Shown: in pieces, positions 8,793 to 17,685 of the stretch | Numbering within the stretch: position 1 is the first letter of the stretch | How the letters are laid out: each line of letters opens with the position of its first letter | Origin: MB1-2 sp046566065 | GTDB lineage: Bacteria > Actinomycetota > CADDZG01 > WHSQ01 | NCBI GenBank assembly: GCA_046566065.1 | Contig: JBKHXK010000001.1 | Coordinates: forward strand, 1-64,000 | Reading direction: 5' to 3' | DNA: 64,000 nucleotides | The notes under the pieces: generated by a model | Told to the model about the DNA's origin: nothing | The model's input: only the letters and a program-made list of their open reading frames with translations | The model's database searches: none | Made by a program: the position numbers and the translations under genes

Positions 8793-10238
8793 ATGGAGCT
8801 GCGAGAGGTCGCGCCCTTCCAGTGGGAGATCCCGAAGGGATACGTGGACGGGATGCGCGTTCCTGGGAGGATCTTCGCCTCGAAGAGGTTGCTGGACAAA
8901 GCGCTCGAGGACAAGGCCGCCGACCAGGTAGCGAACGTGGCGACGATGCCGGGCATCGTCGGGGCCGCGCTCGCTATGCCCGACATCCACTGGGGCTATG
9001 GCTTCCCGATCGGGGGTGTCGCCGCGACCGACGCCGATGCAGGCGGCGCGGTTTCTCCCGGCGGCGTCGGTTTCGACATCGGCTGTGGCGTCCGCCTGCT
9101 CCGCAGCGATCTGTCCTGGGGATCGGAGGTCAAGCCGAAGATCCGCGAGCTCGTTGCCACCCTGGGCAAGCGCGTTCCACGCGGGGTAGGCGGCAAGGGC
9201 CGCATGCCTCTCTCGGGCGACGACATCGAGCGCGTGCTGATCGAAGGCGTGAGGTTCCCTCTCTCCCGAGGCATCGGTTGGGAGGAAGACATCGAAACGG
9301 TCGAGGACCACGGCAGCATCGCGGACGCCGACGCCAACACCGTGTCCGATCGCGCCAAGGAGCGGGGTGGGCCACAGCTCGGAAGCCTCGGAGCCGGCAA
9401 CCACTTCCTCGAGATCCAGGTGGTCGATGAGATCCATGACCAACGCGCGGCGGACGCCATGCGGCTGTTCACGGATCAGGTTGTCGTGATGATCCACTCT
9501 GGCTCGCGCGGGCTGGGGCACCAGACCTGTCAGGAGTACGTGCGCAAGATCGATCGCGTGATGCCCGAGCTGGGCATCGTGATGCCCGACCGACAGCTCG
9601 GCTGCGCTCCTATCGGACACCGCGTGGCGGACGAGTACCTCACCGCGATGAGCGCAGCGGGCAACTACGCGAAGGCGAACCGGCACCTGCTCACGGACGC
9701 GGCGCGCGAGGCCTTCATGCATGCGATGGGACGACCCGCGAAGGAGATGGGCTTGAACGTCGTCTACGACGTCTCGCACAACCTCGCGAAGATGGAGAGC
9801 TACGACATCGACGGCAAGACACTGCGTCTATGCGTTCACCGGAAGGGGGCAACGCGCGCTTTCGGGCCGGGCCATCCCGAGCTGCCGGAGCGATACCGCG
9901 AGATCGGTCAGCCGGTCATCATCCCGGGAAGCATGGGCACGGCCTCCTACGTGCTGACGGGCACGGAGGACGCTGCCCGGCATTCCTTCTCGTCGACCTG
10001 TCACGGCGCAGGACGCGCCATGAGCAGGACCGCGGCGAAGAAACGGATGAGGGGCGAAGACCTGAAGCGGGACCTGGAAGCCCAGGGGGTCACCCTTGCC
10101 TCGTCGCAGTGGAAGTTGCTATCCGAGGAGGCTCCTTACGCCTACAAGGACGTCTCCGAGGTCGTCGCCGCTTGTGAGGGCGCGGGCATCTCGAAGATCG
10201 TTGCGCGCTTGCGTCCTGTTGGTGTGGTGAAGGGCTAG
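8793..10238 (+). CDS. rtcB: RtcB 3'-phosphate RNA ligase
   Basis: A 481-residue RtcB. It joins RNA 3'-phosphate (or 2',3'-cyclic phosphate) to 5'-OH ends using GTP and Mn2+. Visible motifs: GGVGFDIGCGVRLL with the metal-binding Asp and Cys, SLGAGNHFLEIQ, MIHSGSRGLGHQ, YDVSHNLAK, and VHRKGATRAFGPG with the histidine that takes the guanylyl group. Paired with archease upstream. I see no RtcR-type sigma-54 activator, so the induction known from enterobacteria does not apply here. The stop overlaps that of the convergent subtilase by 4 bases. Confidence 0.93.
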   Translation: MELREVAPFQWEIPKGYVDGMRVPGRIFASKRLLDKALEDKAADQVANVATMPGIVGAALAMPDIHWGYGFPIGGVAATDADAGGAVSPGGVGFDIGCGVRLLRSDLSWGSEVKPKIRELVATLGKRVPRGVGGKGRMPLSGDDIERVLIEGVRFPLSRGIGWEEDIETVEDHGSIADADANTVSDRAKERGGPQLGSLGAGNHFLEIQVVDEIHDQRAADAMRLFTDQVVVMIHSGSRGLGHQTCQEYVRKIDRVMPELGIVMPDRQLGCAPIGHRVADEYLTAMSAAGNYAKANRHLLTDAAREAFMHAMGRPAKEMGLNVVYDVSHNLAKMESYDIDGKTLRLCVHRKGATRAFGPGHPELPERYREIGQPVIIPGSMGTASYVLTGTEDAARHSFSSTCHGAGRAMSRTAAKKRMRGEDLKRDLEAQGVTLASSQWKLLSEEAPYAYKDVSEVVAACEGAGISKIVARLRPVGVVKG

Positions 10239-11284
10239 CAAGCAGACACGGCTCGGCGCGCATCGAGTCGCCCGTAACCGAACACCGGGTCCCAGCCCGG
10301 AGCTCCCAGATCGGTCGCGCTGCGCAGGAGGCAGTCCACGACCTCGGTGTTGGTGAGGCCGTGTTCGACGAGAAGCGCGGCGACCCCAGAGACGAAGGGC
10401 GCAGCCATCGAGGTGCCGGAGGTCCCCTCGTATCCGGTCTCCGGTGAGCACGCCGTCTCCGCCCCTCGCAGATAGGTCGAGAAGATCTCGTTGGAGCAGG
10501 TCAGACCCGCCCCCCCGGGCGCGACGAGGAAGTTCCGCAGGCGTGTGGCGTCGCCGTTCGAGTAGTAAGCCCTCATGTCGTTCTGGTCGGTGGCGCCCAC
10601 ACACAGCACCTCTTGCGCGGCAGAAGGTTCGGCGCAGAGGGGAACCGACTCGTTCCCGGCTGCAACCACCACGACGCTCCCGCGCGAGAACGCATAGGAG
10701 ATCGCCTCGCGCACCGGTTTGAGGCGACCGGTCAGGCTGTCCGGCTCGGCCGTTCGGTAGCTGAGGGACAGGTTGATCACCTGTGCTCCCTTGTCGGCGG
10801 CGTATCGGATCCCTTGAGCGAGGCGGCCCGTCTGCCCGCCTCCTTGAGCATCAAGCACGCGGACGGGGAGGATCTCGGCCCCCGGCGCGGTTCCGGCGAC
10901 GCCGATGCCGTTCCCGGTGCTTGCGGCTGCGATGCCGGCAACGTGGGTGCCGTGACCGTTCTGATCCTGCGCTCCGTCCTGGATGCACCCCTTGCCGCTC
11001 TCGCAGATGCCCTTGGGGTCGACGAAGTCGGCGTCGGGGAACGAGACGATCTTGTCGACCAGGTCGGGATGCGTCAGGTCGACCCCCGAGTCGACGACGG
11101 CGATCAGCACTCCCGCTCCCTCTGCGGTTGCCCAGGCATCCAGAGCGCCGATCCGCTTGAGCCCCCACTGCTTGGAGAGATGAGGGTCGCCCGAGCCCGC
11201 GACCGAGCCCGAGGCGGGCGCGCCCACGAGAGCCGTCATGAGGGCCGCGACAGCGGCGACCGCGACGGTCGACCTCGGGCGCAT
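10235..11284 (-). CDS. Secreted S8 subtilisin-like serine protease
   Basis: A 349-residue exported protease. The catalytic triad is complete: Asp in IAVVDSGVDLTHPD, His in NGHGTHVAGI, Ser in GTSMAAPFVSG. The N-terminus (RSTVAVAAVAALMTALVGAPASGSVAG) is a signal peptide, and there is only a very short propeptide before the catalytic domain. AGGAGG seven bases before the ATG fixes the start. No C-terminal anchor is visible, so it is probably released or loosely held. Confidence 0.88.
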   Translation of the reverse strand: MRPRSTVAVAAVAALMTALVGAPASGSVAGSGDPHLSKQWGLKRIGALDAWATAEGAGVLIAVVDSGVDLTHPDLVDKIVSFPDADFVDPKGICESGKGCIQDGAQDQNGHGTHVAGIAAASTGNGIGVAGTAPGAEILPVRVLDAQGGGQTGRLAQGIRYAADKGAQVINLSLSYRTAEPDSLTGRLKPVREAISYAFSRGSVVVVAAGNESVPLCAEPSAAQEVLCVGATDQNDMRAYYSNGDATRLRNFLVAPGGAGLTCSNEIFSTYLRGAETACSPETGYEGTSGTSMAAPFVSGVAALLVEHGLTNTEVVDCLLRSATDLGAPGWDPVFGYGRLDARRAVSAC

Positions 11285-11382
11285 CTAGCCTCCTGGAGTG
11301 GGTGGACCTCTCTCTAAGGAGGTACCCCGTCCGGGGGGACATTCCTGCCGGAACGGCGCGATCCGGACGCCTTATCCGGCGC

Positions 11383-12186
11383 TCAGGGCCTCTGGCAGCG
11401 CGGGCAGTAGGTGGTCCCCCGGCCCCCGAGGACGATCTTGCGCATAGGGGTGCGACAGCGGGGGCAGGGCTTGCCCTGCTGGCCGTAGGCGACCAGGAAC
11501 GAGGCGTTACGCCCGCTCTCCCCGTTCACCATCTGGTAGTCGCTGAACGTGGTGCCCTCTCGCTCGATGGCGCCGGCCAGGACCTCTCTTATCGCTCGAT
11601 GCAGCTCCAGCGCCCTCTGCCTGCCCACCTTCCGGCTGGCGGGATGGATACGCGCGAGCCACAGCGCCTCGTCCGCGTAGATATTGCCCACGCCAGCCAC
11701 CGGCCGCTGCGAAAGGAGGAAGGGCTTTACCGGGCTCGTCGTGCGTCGGAGCTCCCAGGCGAACACGTCAGGGTCGAACTCGTCGCTCAACGGCTCGGGC
11801 CCGAGCATCGCCAGCATCGGGATCGCCGTGTAGATCCCGGCCTCCACCACCGCCATGCGTCCGAACCTCCGCACGTCTCGGAAACACAAGGTGCGGCCGT
11901 CGTCGAGAGCGAGCCATGCCCGCACGTGGGGGTCGTCGAGATCGAAGCGGAAGGCTCCCGTCATCCCGAGGTGCATGACGAGCTCCAGACCACCGTCGAG
12001 AGGGGCGATCAGGAACTTCCCGCGCCGGTCCACCTTCTCCACCCGATGTCCCGTCGCGCGCTCGACCTGATGGAACTCGCGCGGCATCGAGGGGATCGGA
12101 TCGGACCAAGCTTCTTCGATCCTGCGCCCGCGGAGCTCCGGGTCAAGCTGACGACGAACCGATTCGACCTCGGGCAGCTCCGGCAT
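11383..12186 (-). CDS. mutM: Formamidopyrimidine-DNA glycosylase (Fpg/MutM)
   Basis: A 267-residue DNA repair glycosylase that removes oxidised purines such as 8-oxoguanine and cleaves the strand. The mature N-terminus PELPEVESVRRQL supplies the catalytic Pro1 and Glu2. The C-terminal zinc finger is complete (CPRCRTPMRKIV ... YCPRCQRP). Also present are the helix-two-turn-helix stretch GVGNIYADEALW and the lysine-bearing GTTFSDY region. Length is normal. Divergent from the CsaA-like gene, 17 bases apart. Confidence 0.93.
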   Translation of the reverse strand: MPELPEVESVRRQLDPELRGRRIEEAWSDPIPSMPREFHQVERATGHRVEKVDRRGKFLIAPLDGGLELVMHLGMTGAFRFDLDDPHVRAWLALDDGRTLCFRDVRRFGRMAVVEAGIYTAIPMLAMLGPEPLSDEFDPDVFAWELRRTTSPVKPFLLSQRPVAGVGNIYADEALWLARIHPASRKVGRQRALELHRAIREVLAGAIEREGTTFSDYQMVNGESGRNASFLVAYGQQGKPCPRCRTPMRKIVLGGRGTTYCPRCQRP

Positions 12187-12203
12187 GGCTTTAGGTTAAG
12201 TCG

Positions 12204-12599
12204 ATGGGACAACACGACATCGATCCAGAGAATCTGCCCTACTCGCTCGAGAAGCTGCCCCGGAAGGACGAGGTCGGTGCGGAAGGCTTCTTCGCTCTCG
12301 ACCTGCGCGCGGGCCGCATCACAGCCGTGGAGGACTTCCCCGAAGCGCGTAACCCCTCGTGGAAGGTCACGGTCGACTTCGGACCGGTCGTCGGCGAGTT
12401 GCGCACCAGCGCCAAGATCACCAACTACTCGCGCGAAGAGCTTCAGGGTCGCCTGGTCGTGGGCGCGATCAACCTCGGCCCTCGTCGCATCGCCGGCTTC
12501 AAGAGCGAGTTCCTGATCCTCGGCGCCCTAGACCCCGACGGCACCGTGCGCCTCCTGCAACTAGAAGAGCAAGTACAACCAGGCGCCCCCATAGCGTAG
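12204..12599 (+). CDS. CsaA-like tRNA-binding domain protein
   Basis: A 131-residue protein consisting of one EMAP/CsaA-type tRNA-binding OB fold: FFALDLRAGRITAVEDFPEARNP, then LRTSAKITNYSREELQGR and NLGPRRIAGFKSEFLILGA. Stand-alone CsaA proteins have been reported to bind SecA/preprotein and tRNA, but their biological role is unsettled. It opens divergently from mutM and is followed by the repeat-bearing intergenic region. Confidence 0.8.
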   Translation: MGQHDIDPENLPYSLEKLPRKDEVGAEGFFALDLRAGRITAVEDFPEARNPSWKVTVDFGPVVGELRTSAKITNYSREELQGRLVVGAINLGPRRIAGFKSEFLILGALDPDGTVRLLQLEEQVQPGAPIA

Positions 12600-12600
12600 A

Positions 12601-12633
12601 GAAACAAGTTCTGTTGTCGGCGGCCCACAGGAT
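12601..12633 (+). repeat. 33-bp direct repeat, copy 1
   Basis: The 33 bases beginning GAAACAAGTTCTGTTGTCGG and ending CAGGAT are identical to positions 12674-12706, a period of 73. The copy lies one base after the CsaA-like stop codon. The unit contains AACA-AGTTC-TGTT, a small inverted repeat. Confidence 0.9.
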
Positions 12634-12673
12634 GCCGAGCGCAGGCACCCGATCACGGCGCTGGAACCCAGAG

Positions 12674-12706
12674 GAAACAAGTTCTGTTGTCGGCGGCCCA
12701 CAGGAT
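12674..12706 (+). repeat. 33-bp direct repeat, copy 2
   Basis: Exact second copy of the 33-base unit at 12601. The last six bases form the start of the 13-bp hairpin stem that follows. Only two copies exist in the window, so this is not a CRISPR array. Confidence 0.9.
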
Positions 12707-12736
12707 CGGGCGCATGCCTCCGAGCGCCCGATCCTG
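12701..12736 (+). terminator. Perfect 13-bp stem, 10-base loop hairpin
   Basis: CAGGATCGGGCGC (12701-12713) and its exact complement GCGCCCGATCCTG (12724-12736) are separated by ten bases. The stem is GC-rich and very stable, but no T-run follows, so it may be a stem-type transcription terminator or an RNA-processing site rather than a classical intrinsic terminator. It separates the CsaA-like gene from the metallohydrolase. Confidence 0.6.
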
Positions 12737-12809
12737 TCGAAGCCGGCGATGACAGAACAGCTCGGCGCCACCAGCAGGTGGCCGCGCAACCAACGGAGAA
12801 CCAAACCCC

Positions 12810-14525
12810 ATGAGACTCCGCAGCCTCTTGGTCGCGCTCGGCCTCTTGGTCGCGCTCGGCCTCCTGGCCCTCTCGCTCCCCGGCGTAGCCCGGGCCGAGG
12901 CCCCGGCGGAGTGCCCGGGCAACCCGCTCGGCCCCGAGAAGCGCTCGTTCACGGGCACGTTCTCGGAGGCGAACGAGGGCTCCTACGTCCTGATCCCGTT
13001 CTCGATAGCCGAGGGCACGACGCGGGTCGGCGTGAGGATCTGCTACGACCAACCGCCGACCCCGGCGTCGGCTCAGGTCAAGCACACCCTCGATCTCGGC
13101 CTCTACGAAGCTACGACCGACGGGCTCTACGACAACAACGAGTTCCGGGGTTGGGGCGGGTCGAGCCGGCCCAGCGTTCTCGTCACTCCGGAGCAGGCGA
13201 CGGTCGGTTTCGTGCCGGGCCCGATCCCGGCCGGCGAGTGGGCTGCCGAGGTGGGGGTGGCAGCCGTCGCGGGCGTCGCCGAGGGAGATCCCGACGGCGC
13301 CGTGTCCTGGCGGCTAGAGGTCTTCACCGGAGCGGACCCGGCCGATCTCGACACCCCCTGGGTGCCGGCCGCATACGACGAGACACCGGCCGCTGCTGAG
13401 CCCGGTTGGTACAAGGGCGACTTCCACGTGCACGCCGAGCACTCGGCCCCCGGCGACGCTTCCATGCGGGAGACCTTCGACCACGCGTTCGGCGCGAACG
13501 CTGCAGGTCTCGACTTCATCACCTTGTCGGATTACGTGACCGACCGGCACTGGGACGAGATCGGGCGTCTGCAAGCCGACTACCCGGGCAAGCTCGTGAT
13601 GCGGAGCGCGGAGGTGATCACCTACCGCGGCCATATCAACAACCACGGCAGCGCGACCTACGTCGACTACCGGACGGGACCTATCTTCGAACTGCGCGAC
13701 GGGAACCTGCAGCAGGTCCGCGCCGCACAGCCGGCGAGCCGGATCTTCGACGACATCCACGCGGCCGGCGGCTTCACTCAGGTGAACCACCCCACCACCT
13801 TCCCCAGCGCGGTTCCGGGGTTCGGCAACATCTGCCGGGGCTGCTCGTGGGAGTACTCGGACGAAGAGACGCAGTGGGGCAAGGTCGACGCGTTCGAGGT
13901 GCAGACCGGCCCCGCCGGGACCTCCGAGCCACAGGGCCACGAGCTCGGCCCTAATCCGTTCGCTCCCCTGGCGATCCGGTGGTGGGACGATCTGCGCGCC
14001 CGAGGGCACCGGATCACCGCCGTCGGGTCGAGCGACTCGCATCAAGCAGGGAAAGGCAACGGCATCACGCAGTCGCCGATCGGCGAAGCGACGACGGTCG
14101 TCTACGCGCAGCAGCTGTCGGAGCAGGGCATCCAAGACGCGATCGAGGCAGGGCATGCGTACGTCAAGTTCTTCTCTCCGAACGGACCCGATCTGCGGTT
14201 CACCGCGAAGGCCTTGGAGTCACCGGGCAACGGCAAAGGGAAAGGCAGGCCGGAAGCCATGATGGGCGACGTCCTCCCCGTGGGGTCGGCGACCTTCACC
14301 GCCCGCGTGATCGGCGCGGCCCCCTCACCGGAGATGCGGACCTTGCTGGTTCTGAAGGACGGGGTGCCGATCGACGCAGTTGCCGTCACGTCCGGGGACC
14401 ACACCTACACGTTCAAGGCAACGGAAGCCGGCGACTACCGGCTTCAACTGCAACGTGGGACGGCCGTAGAAGCGCTGTCGAACCCCATCACGTTGCGACC
14501 GAAGGCCGCACACGTCTCGCACTAA
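12810..14525 (+). CDS. Secreted CehA/McbA-like PHP-domain metallohydrolase
   Basis: A 571-residue exported protein. The signal peptide has a long Leu/Val/Ala core ending PGVARAEA. A beta-rich N-terminal domain (to ~residue 200) precedes a PHP-type phosphoesterase domain with metal-binding motifs GDFHVHAEHSAPGD, TLSDYVTDRHWD, TQVNHPTTFPS and GSSDSHQAG. CehA/McbA relatives hydrolyse carbamate or phosphate esters, but the substrate here is not predictable. The signal-peptide coding region contains an exact 18-bp tandem duplication (12824-12841 and 12842-12859) that repeats six hydrophobic residues. Confidence 0.8.
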   Translation: MRLRSLLVALGLLVALGLLALSLPGVARAEAPAECPGNPLGPEKRSFTGTFSEANEGSYVLIPFSIAEGTTRVGVRICYDQPPTPASAQVKHTLDLGLYEATTDGLYDNNEFRGWGGSSRPSVLVTPEQATVGFVPGPIPAGEWAAEVGVAAVAGVAEGDPDGAVSWRLEVFTGADPADLDTPWVPAAYDETPAAAEPGWYKGDFHVHAEHSAPGDASMRETFDHAFGANAAGLDFITLSDYVTDRHWDEIGRLQADYPGKLVMRSAEVITYRGHINNHGSATYVDYRTGPIFELRDGNLQQVRAAQPASRIFDDIHAAGGFTQVNHPTTFPSAVPGFGNICRGCSWEYSDEETQWGKVDAFEVQTGPAGTSEPQGHELGPNPFAPLAIRWWDDLRARGHRITAVGSSDSHQAGKGNGITQSPIGEATTVVYAQQLSEQGIQDAIEAGHAYVKFFSPNGPDLRFTAKALESPGNGKGKGRPEAMMGDVLPVGSATFTARVIGAAPSPEMRTLLVLKDGVPIDAVAVTSGDHTYTFKATEAGDYRLQLQRGTAVEALSNPITLRPKAAHVSH

Positions 14526-14546
14526 CTGCGGGTTACGGTCGCAGGC

Positions 14547-15473
14547 GTGACCGTGATCGAGGTGAAGGGCCTTCACAAGACCTACCGACGACTGCGCGGC
14601 GGAAAGACGGTTGCGGTGGACGGCCTCGATCTGAGGGTCGACAGTGGCGGGGTCTACGGGTTCCTCGGTCCCAACGGCTCGGGCAAGACGACGACGATCC
14701 GATGCCTGCTGGGGTTGGCCAAGCCCACCAGCGGCACGTGCAGGATCCTGGGGGAAGACTCCTGGACCGGACTGCATCGGGTGATCCGCAAGGTGGGTTC
14801 GATCGTTGAAGCCCCCGCGGTGTTCCCGAACTTCTCCGGCCGGCGCAACCTCGAGCTTCTCGCTCACATCTACGGCATCGACCGGAAAGAGGTGGACCGC
14901 GTCCTGGACACGGTGGGTCTCGGCGGACGCGACAAGGACCTGGCCAAGACCTATTCGCTCGGCATGAAGCAGCGGCTGGCGATCGCGGCGGCGCTGCTCA
15001 AGGACCCGGAGTTGCTGATCCTGGACGAGCCCGCCAACGGTTTGGATCCGGCCGGGATCAGAGAGGTACGCGATCTCCTGCGGCGCTTGGGGGCCGAAGG
15101 TCGCACCGTGTTCGTCTCCAGCCATCTCCTGACGGAGGTGCAGCAGATCTGCGATCACGTGGCGATCCTGTCGAGAGGACGTTCGGTCGCCGCCGGTCCC
15201 GTCACAGACGTGCTCTCCCGGGGACATACCGCAGCGATGCTGGTACGGGTTGGCGACGAAGAGGGTGCGATCGCGGCTCTGAGCTCGTCCGGTATGGCCG
15301 CGGTTCGCCACAACGGCTACCTGCGCGTCGAGGTCTCGCCGGCCGATGGCGCTCGCGTGGCCGAAGCGCTTGCCCGTCGCGACCTCTATCCCAGCGAGCT
15401 CCGCCCAGACGAGGTCGATCTCGAAACGGTCTTCATGGAACTGACCGGCGGAGAAGGAGACACCAAACGATGA
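14547..15473 (+). CDS. ABC transporter ATP-binding protein
   Basis: A 308-residue ABC ATPase of the ABC-2 export type. Walker A is GPNGSGKTTT, the signature is SLGMKQRLAIA, Walker B is LLILDEPANGLDP and the switch His is in SSHLLTE. It starts at GTG 14547. The ATGA overlap with the next gene shows coupling to the permease. Substrate unknown; such pairs export drugs, lipids or peptides. Confidence 0.9.
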   Translation: MTVIEVKGLHKTYRRLRGGKTVAVDGLDLRVDSGGVYGFLGPNGSGKTTTIRCLLGLAKPTSGTCRILGEDSWTGLHRVIRKVGSIVEAPAVFPNFSGRRNLELLAHIYGIDRKEVDRVLDTVGLGGRDKDLAKTYSLGMKQRLAIAAALLKDPELLILDEPANGLDPAGIREVRDLLRRLGAEGRTVFVSSHLLTEVQQICDHVAILSRGRSVAAGPVTDVLSRGHTAAMLVRVGDEEGAIAALSSSGMAAVRHNGYLRVEVSPADGARVAEALARRDLYPSELRPDEVDLETVFMELTGGEGDTKR

Positions 15474-16366
15474 AGGCTCTCTTCGGTGTCGAGGTGCGCA
15501 GGTTCCTGGCGCGCAGACTCTTCCGCATCACGACCTTGCTGGTGGTGGCGATGATCATCGTCGCGGGCGTCATCGTCTTCTTCAACTCCCGCACCACCCC
15601 CGAGGAGCTCGCACAGGCCGAAGCGCAGCAACAAGCCATGTTCGAGAGCTGCGTAGAGAGCGGAGGCTTCGGCGCCCCGCCCGACGCGTACGACGATCTA
15701 GAGACCTTCTGTCGCGAGGAGATGGGGTTGGTCGGCCACGATCCCCGCTTCGACTACAGCGACATGACCGAGATCCTCCGCGGGCTCGGCGTACCGTTCC
15801 TGATGCTCGGCTGGGTCGTGGGTGCCTCCTTCATCGGAGCCGAATGGCACAGCCGGGTCCTGACGACAACCTTGACGTGGGAGCCACGCCGGATACGCGT
15901 CCTGGGGGCGAAGATGCTGGCGCTCGCCGGCTGCGCCGGAGTGTGGATCCTCCTCCTCCAAGCGCTTCTGGCCGCGAGTCTCTATCCGGCGGCGGCCGCT
16001 CACGGGATCACCGACACCCTCGACGGCGGCTTCTGGAGGGAGCTCGGCTCCGTCGCGCTGCGGGTCGACGTCCTGGCGGCGCTGGCGGCCCTGTTCGGCG
16101 CCACGCTCGCCACGATCGGCCGCAATACCGCGGCGGCTCTGGGGGTGGGCTTCGCGTACCTCACGGTCGTCGAGGGCCTGGTTCGCGGCTTCAAGCCGGA
16201 GTGGTCCGACTGGCTCCTGGGCGAGAACATCTCCCTGTTCCTGTTCGGGAGGCAGGGCGCTCTGGTCGGCCCCGACCAAGCGAGCGCCACTTGGTTCCTG
16301 CTCGCTTACTGCGGCGCGCTGCTCATAGCTGCCGCTGCGGTCTTCCGCCGCCGGGAGATGTCGTAA
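15470..16366 (+). CDS. ABC-2 type transporter permease
   Basis: A 298-residue membrane protein with about six hydrophobic helices, beginning with ITTLLVVAMIIVAGVIVFF, and a large loop after the first helix (residues ~45-100). This is the typical ABC-2 permease plan. Its start overlaps the ATPase stop by 4 bp, so the two form one exporter. The MFS gene follows 6 bases later and is probably in the same transcript. Confidence 0.85.
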   Translation: MKALFGVEVRRFLARRLFRITTLLVVAMIIVAGVIVFFNSRTTPEELAQAEAQQQAMFESCVESGGFGAPPDAYDDLETFCREEMGLVGHDPRFDYSDMTEILRGLGVPFLMLGWVVGASFIGAEWHSRVLTTTLTWEPRRIRVLGAKMLALAGCAGVWILLLQALLAASLYPAAAAHGITDTLDGGFWRELGSVALRVDVLAALAALFGATLATIGRNTAAALGVGFAYLTVVEGLVRGFKPEWSDWLLGENISLFLFGRQGALVGPDQASATWFLLAYCGALLIAAAAVFRRREMS

Positions 16367-16372
16367 CGATCC

Positions 16373-17650
16373 ATGGCTGAGACGTTGGATAGGACGTTCG
16401 CGTCTCTGCGCGTCCGCAACTACCGACGGTTCTTCGCGGGACAGATCGTGTCCTGGACGGGGACCTGGGTGCAGTGGACCGCGCAGGCATGGTTGGTGCT
16501 GGAGTTGACCGGAAGCGGGTTGGGGCTCGGCGTGATCACGGCGCTGCAGTGGTTGCCGGTCTTGCTCCTGGGGGCTTGGGCCGGAGTGGTCGCGGATCGG
16601 TTCGACAAGCGCAAGGTCCTGATCTTCACCAACGTGACTTCGGCGGTGCTCTCCCTGGTCTTGGGCCTCGCCACCGTCGGAGGCATCGTGACGCTGTGGA
16701 TCGTGATCGTGATCGCGCTCGGGCTCGGCATCGTGACCGCGATCGATAACCCTGCCCGTCAGACATTCACGATGGAGATGGTCGGACGCGAGCGACTTAC
16801 GAACGCGGTAAGCCTGAACACCGCTACCTTCACCACCGCCCGGGTCCTCGGTCCGGCCACGGCGGGGCTGCTGATCGACCAGGTGGGGATCGGCCAGTGC
16901 TTCCTCCTGAACGCCGCTAGTTTCGTGCCCGTGACGCTCGCGTTGTGGACGATGAAGCTTGCGGAGCTGCGGCCCTCGGGACTGGTGGAGCGGCAGAAGG
17001 GCCAGGTACGTGAAGGCCTGCGCTACGTGGCTTCCGTGCCCGTGCTGAAGACGCTGCTGATCATGATGGCGGTGGTCGGAACGCTCCAGTACAACTTCCA
17101 GGTCATCCTCCCGCTGCTGGCGCGCGAGACCTTCGACGGCGGAGCCAAGGTGCTCGGGCTACTCGGCGCGATGACCGGCGTAGGGATGTTCATCGGTTCC
17201 CTGAGCAACGCCGCCTTCGGACGCTCGACCCGGCGCTTCTTGCTTGGAGCAGGCATCAGTCTCGGAACGATGACGTTGCTGGTTTCGGTCGCGCCGTCAC
17301 TCTTACTGGCTGTGGTTCTGTTGGTCCCGCTCGGGGCTGCTTCGATGGCGTTCCTGGCCACGATGAACTCGACCCTGCAGCTGACCGCGTCCGATGACAT
17401 GAGAGGACGCGTGATGGCGCTGTACTTCGTGCTCTTCCTCGGCTCGACGCCGATCGGCGCGCCGATCGTCGGGTGGGTGGCCGAGGCCTTCGATCCGCGC
17501 GCTGCGCTCGCGCTGGGCGGCCTCGCGACCCTGGGCGCCTGCCTCTACGGTTACCTGAAGCTGCCACAGCTGGGACTGGGGGCCGGGGCCGGCCCCAGGC
17601 CGGCGGCGGGCGACGACCTCCTGCGCGAGCCCGCCGAGGAATCCATCTAG
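16373..17650 (+). CDS. MFS transporter (EntS-like exporter)
   Basis: A 425-residue major-facilitator protein with about twelve hydrophobic helices. The opening FASLRVRNYRRFFAGQIVSWTGTWVQ and the loop ADRFDKRKVLIFTN are typical of the EntS/MFS_3 export group. The substrate cannot be inferred. The short Gly/Pro-rich tail is cytoplasmic. Confidence 0.88.
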   Translation: MAETLDRTFASLRVRNYRRFFAGQIVSWTGTWVQWTAQAWLVLELTGSGLGLGVITALQWLPVLLLGAWAGVVADRFDKRKVLIFTNVTSAVLSLVLGLATVGGIVTLWIVIVIALGLGIVTAIDNPARQTFTMEMVGRERLTNAVSLNTATFTTARVLGPATAGLLIDQVGIGQCFLLNAASFVPVTLALWTMKLAELRPSGLVERQKGQVREGLRYVASVPVLKTLLIMMAVVGTLQYNFQVILPLLARETFDGGAKVLGLLGAMTGVGMFIGSLSNAAFGRSTRRFLLGAGISLGTMTLLVSVAPSLLLAVVLLVPLGAASMAFLATMNSTLQLTASDDMRGRVMALYFVLFLGSTPIGAPIVGWVAEAFDPRAALALGGLATLGACLYGYLKLPQLGLGAGAGPRPAAGDDLLREPAEESI

Positions 17651-17685
17651 CCGGCCATGTCAGAGCCGACTCATAGGGTGAGCGC

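Noticed and set aside
11320..11340. CCCCGTCCGGGG symmetry between mutM and the subtilase as a terminator
   Set aside because: The stem is only about 4-5 bp and has no T-run; not enough to call.
12601..12706. Possible CRISPR array
   Set aside because: Only two repeats, no second spacer and no cas genes in the window.
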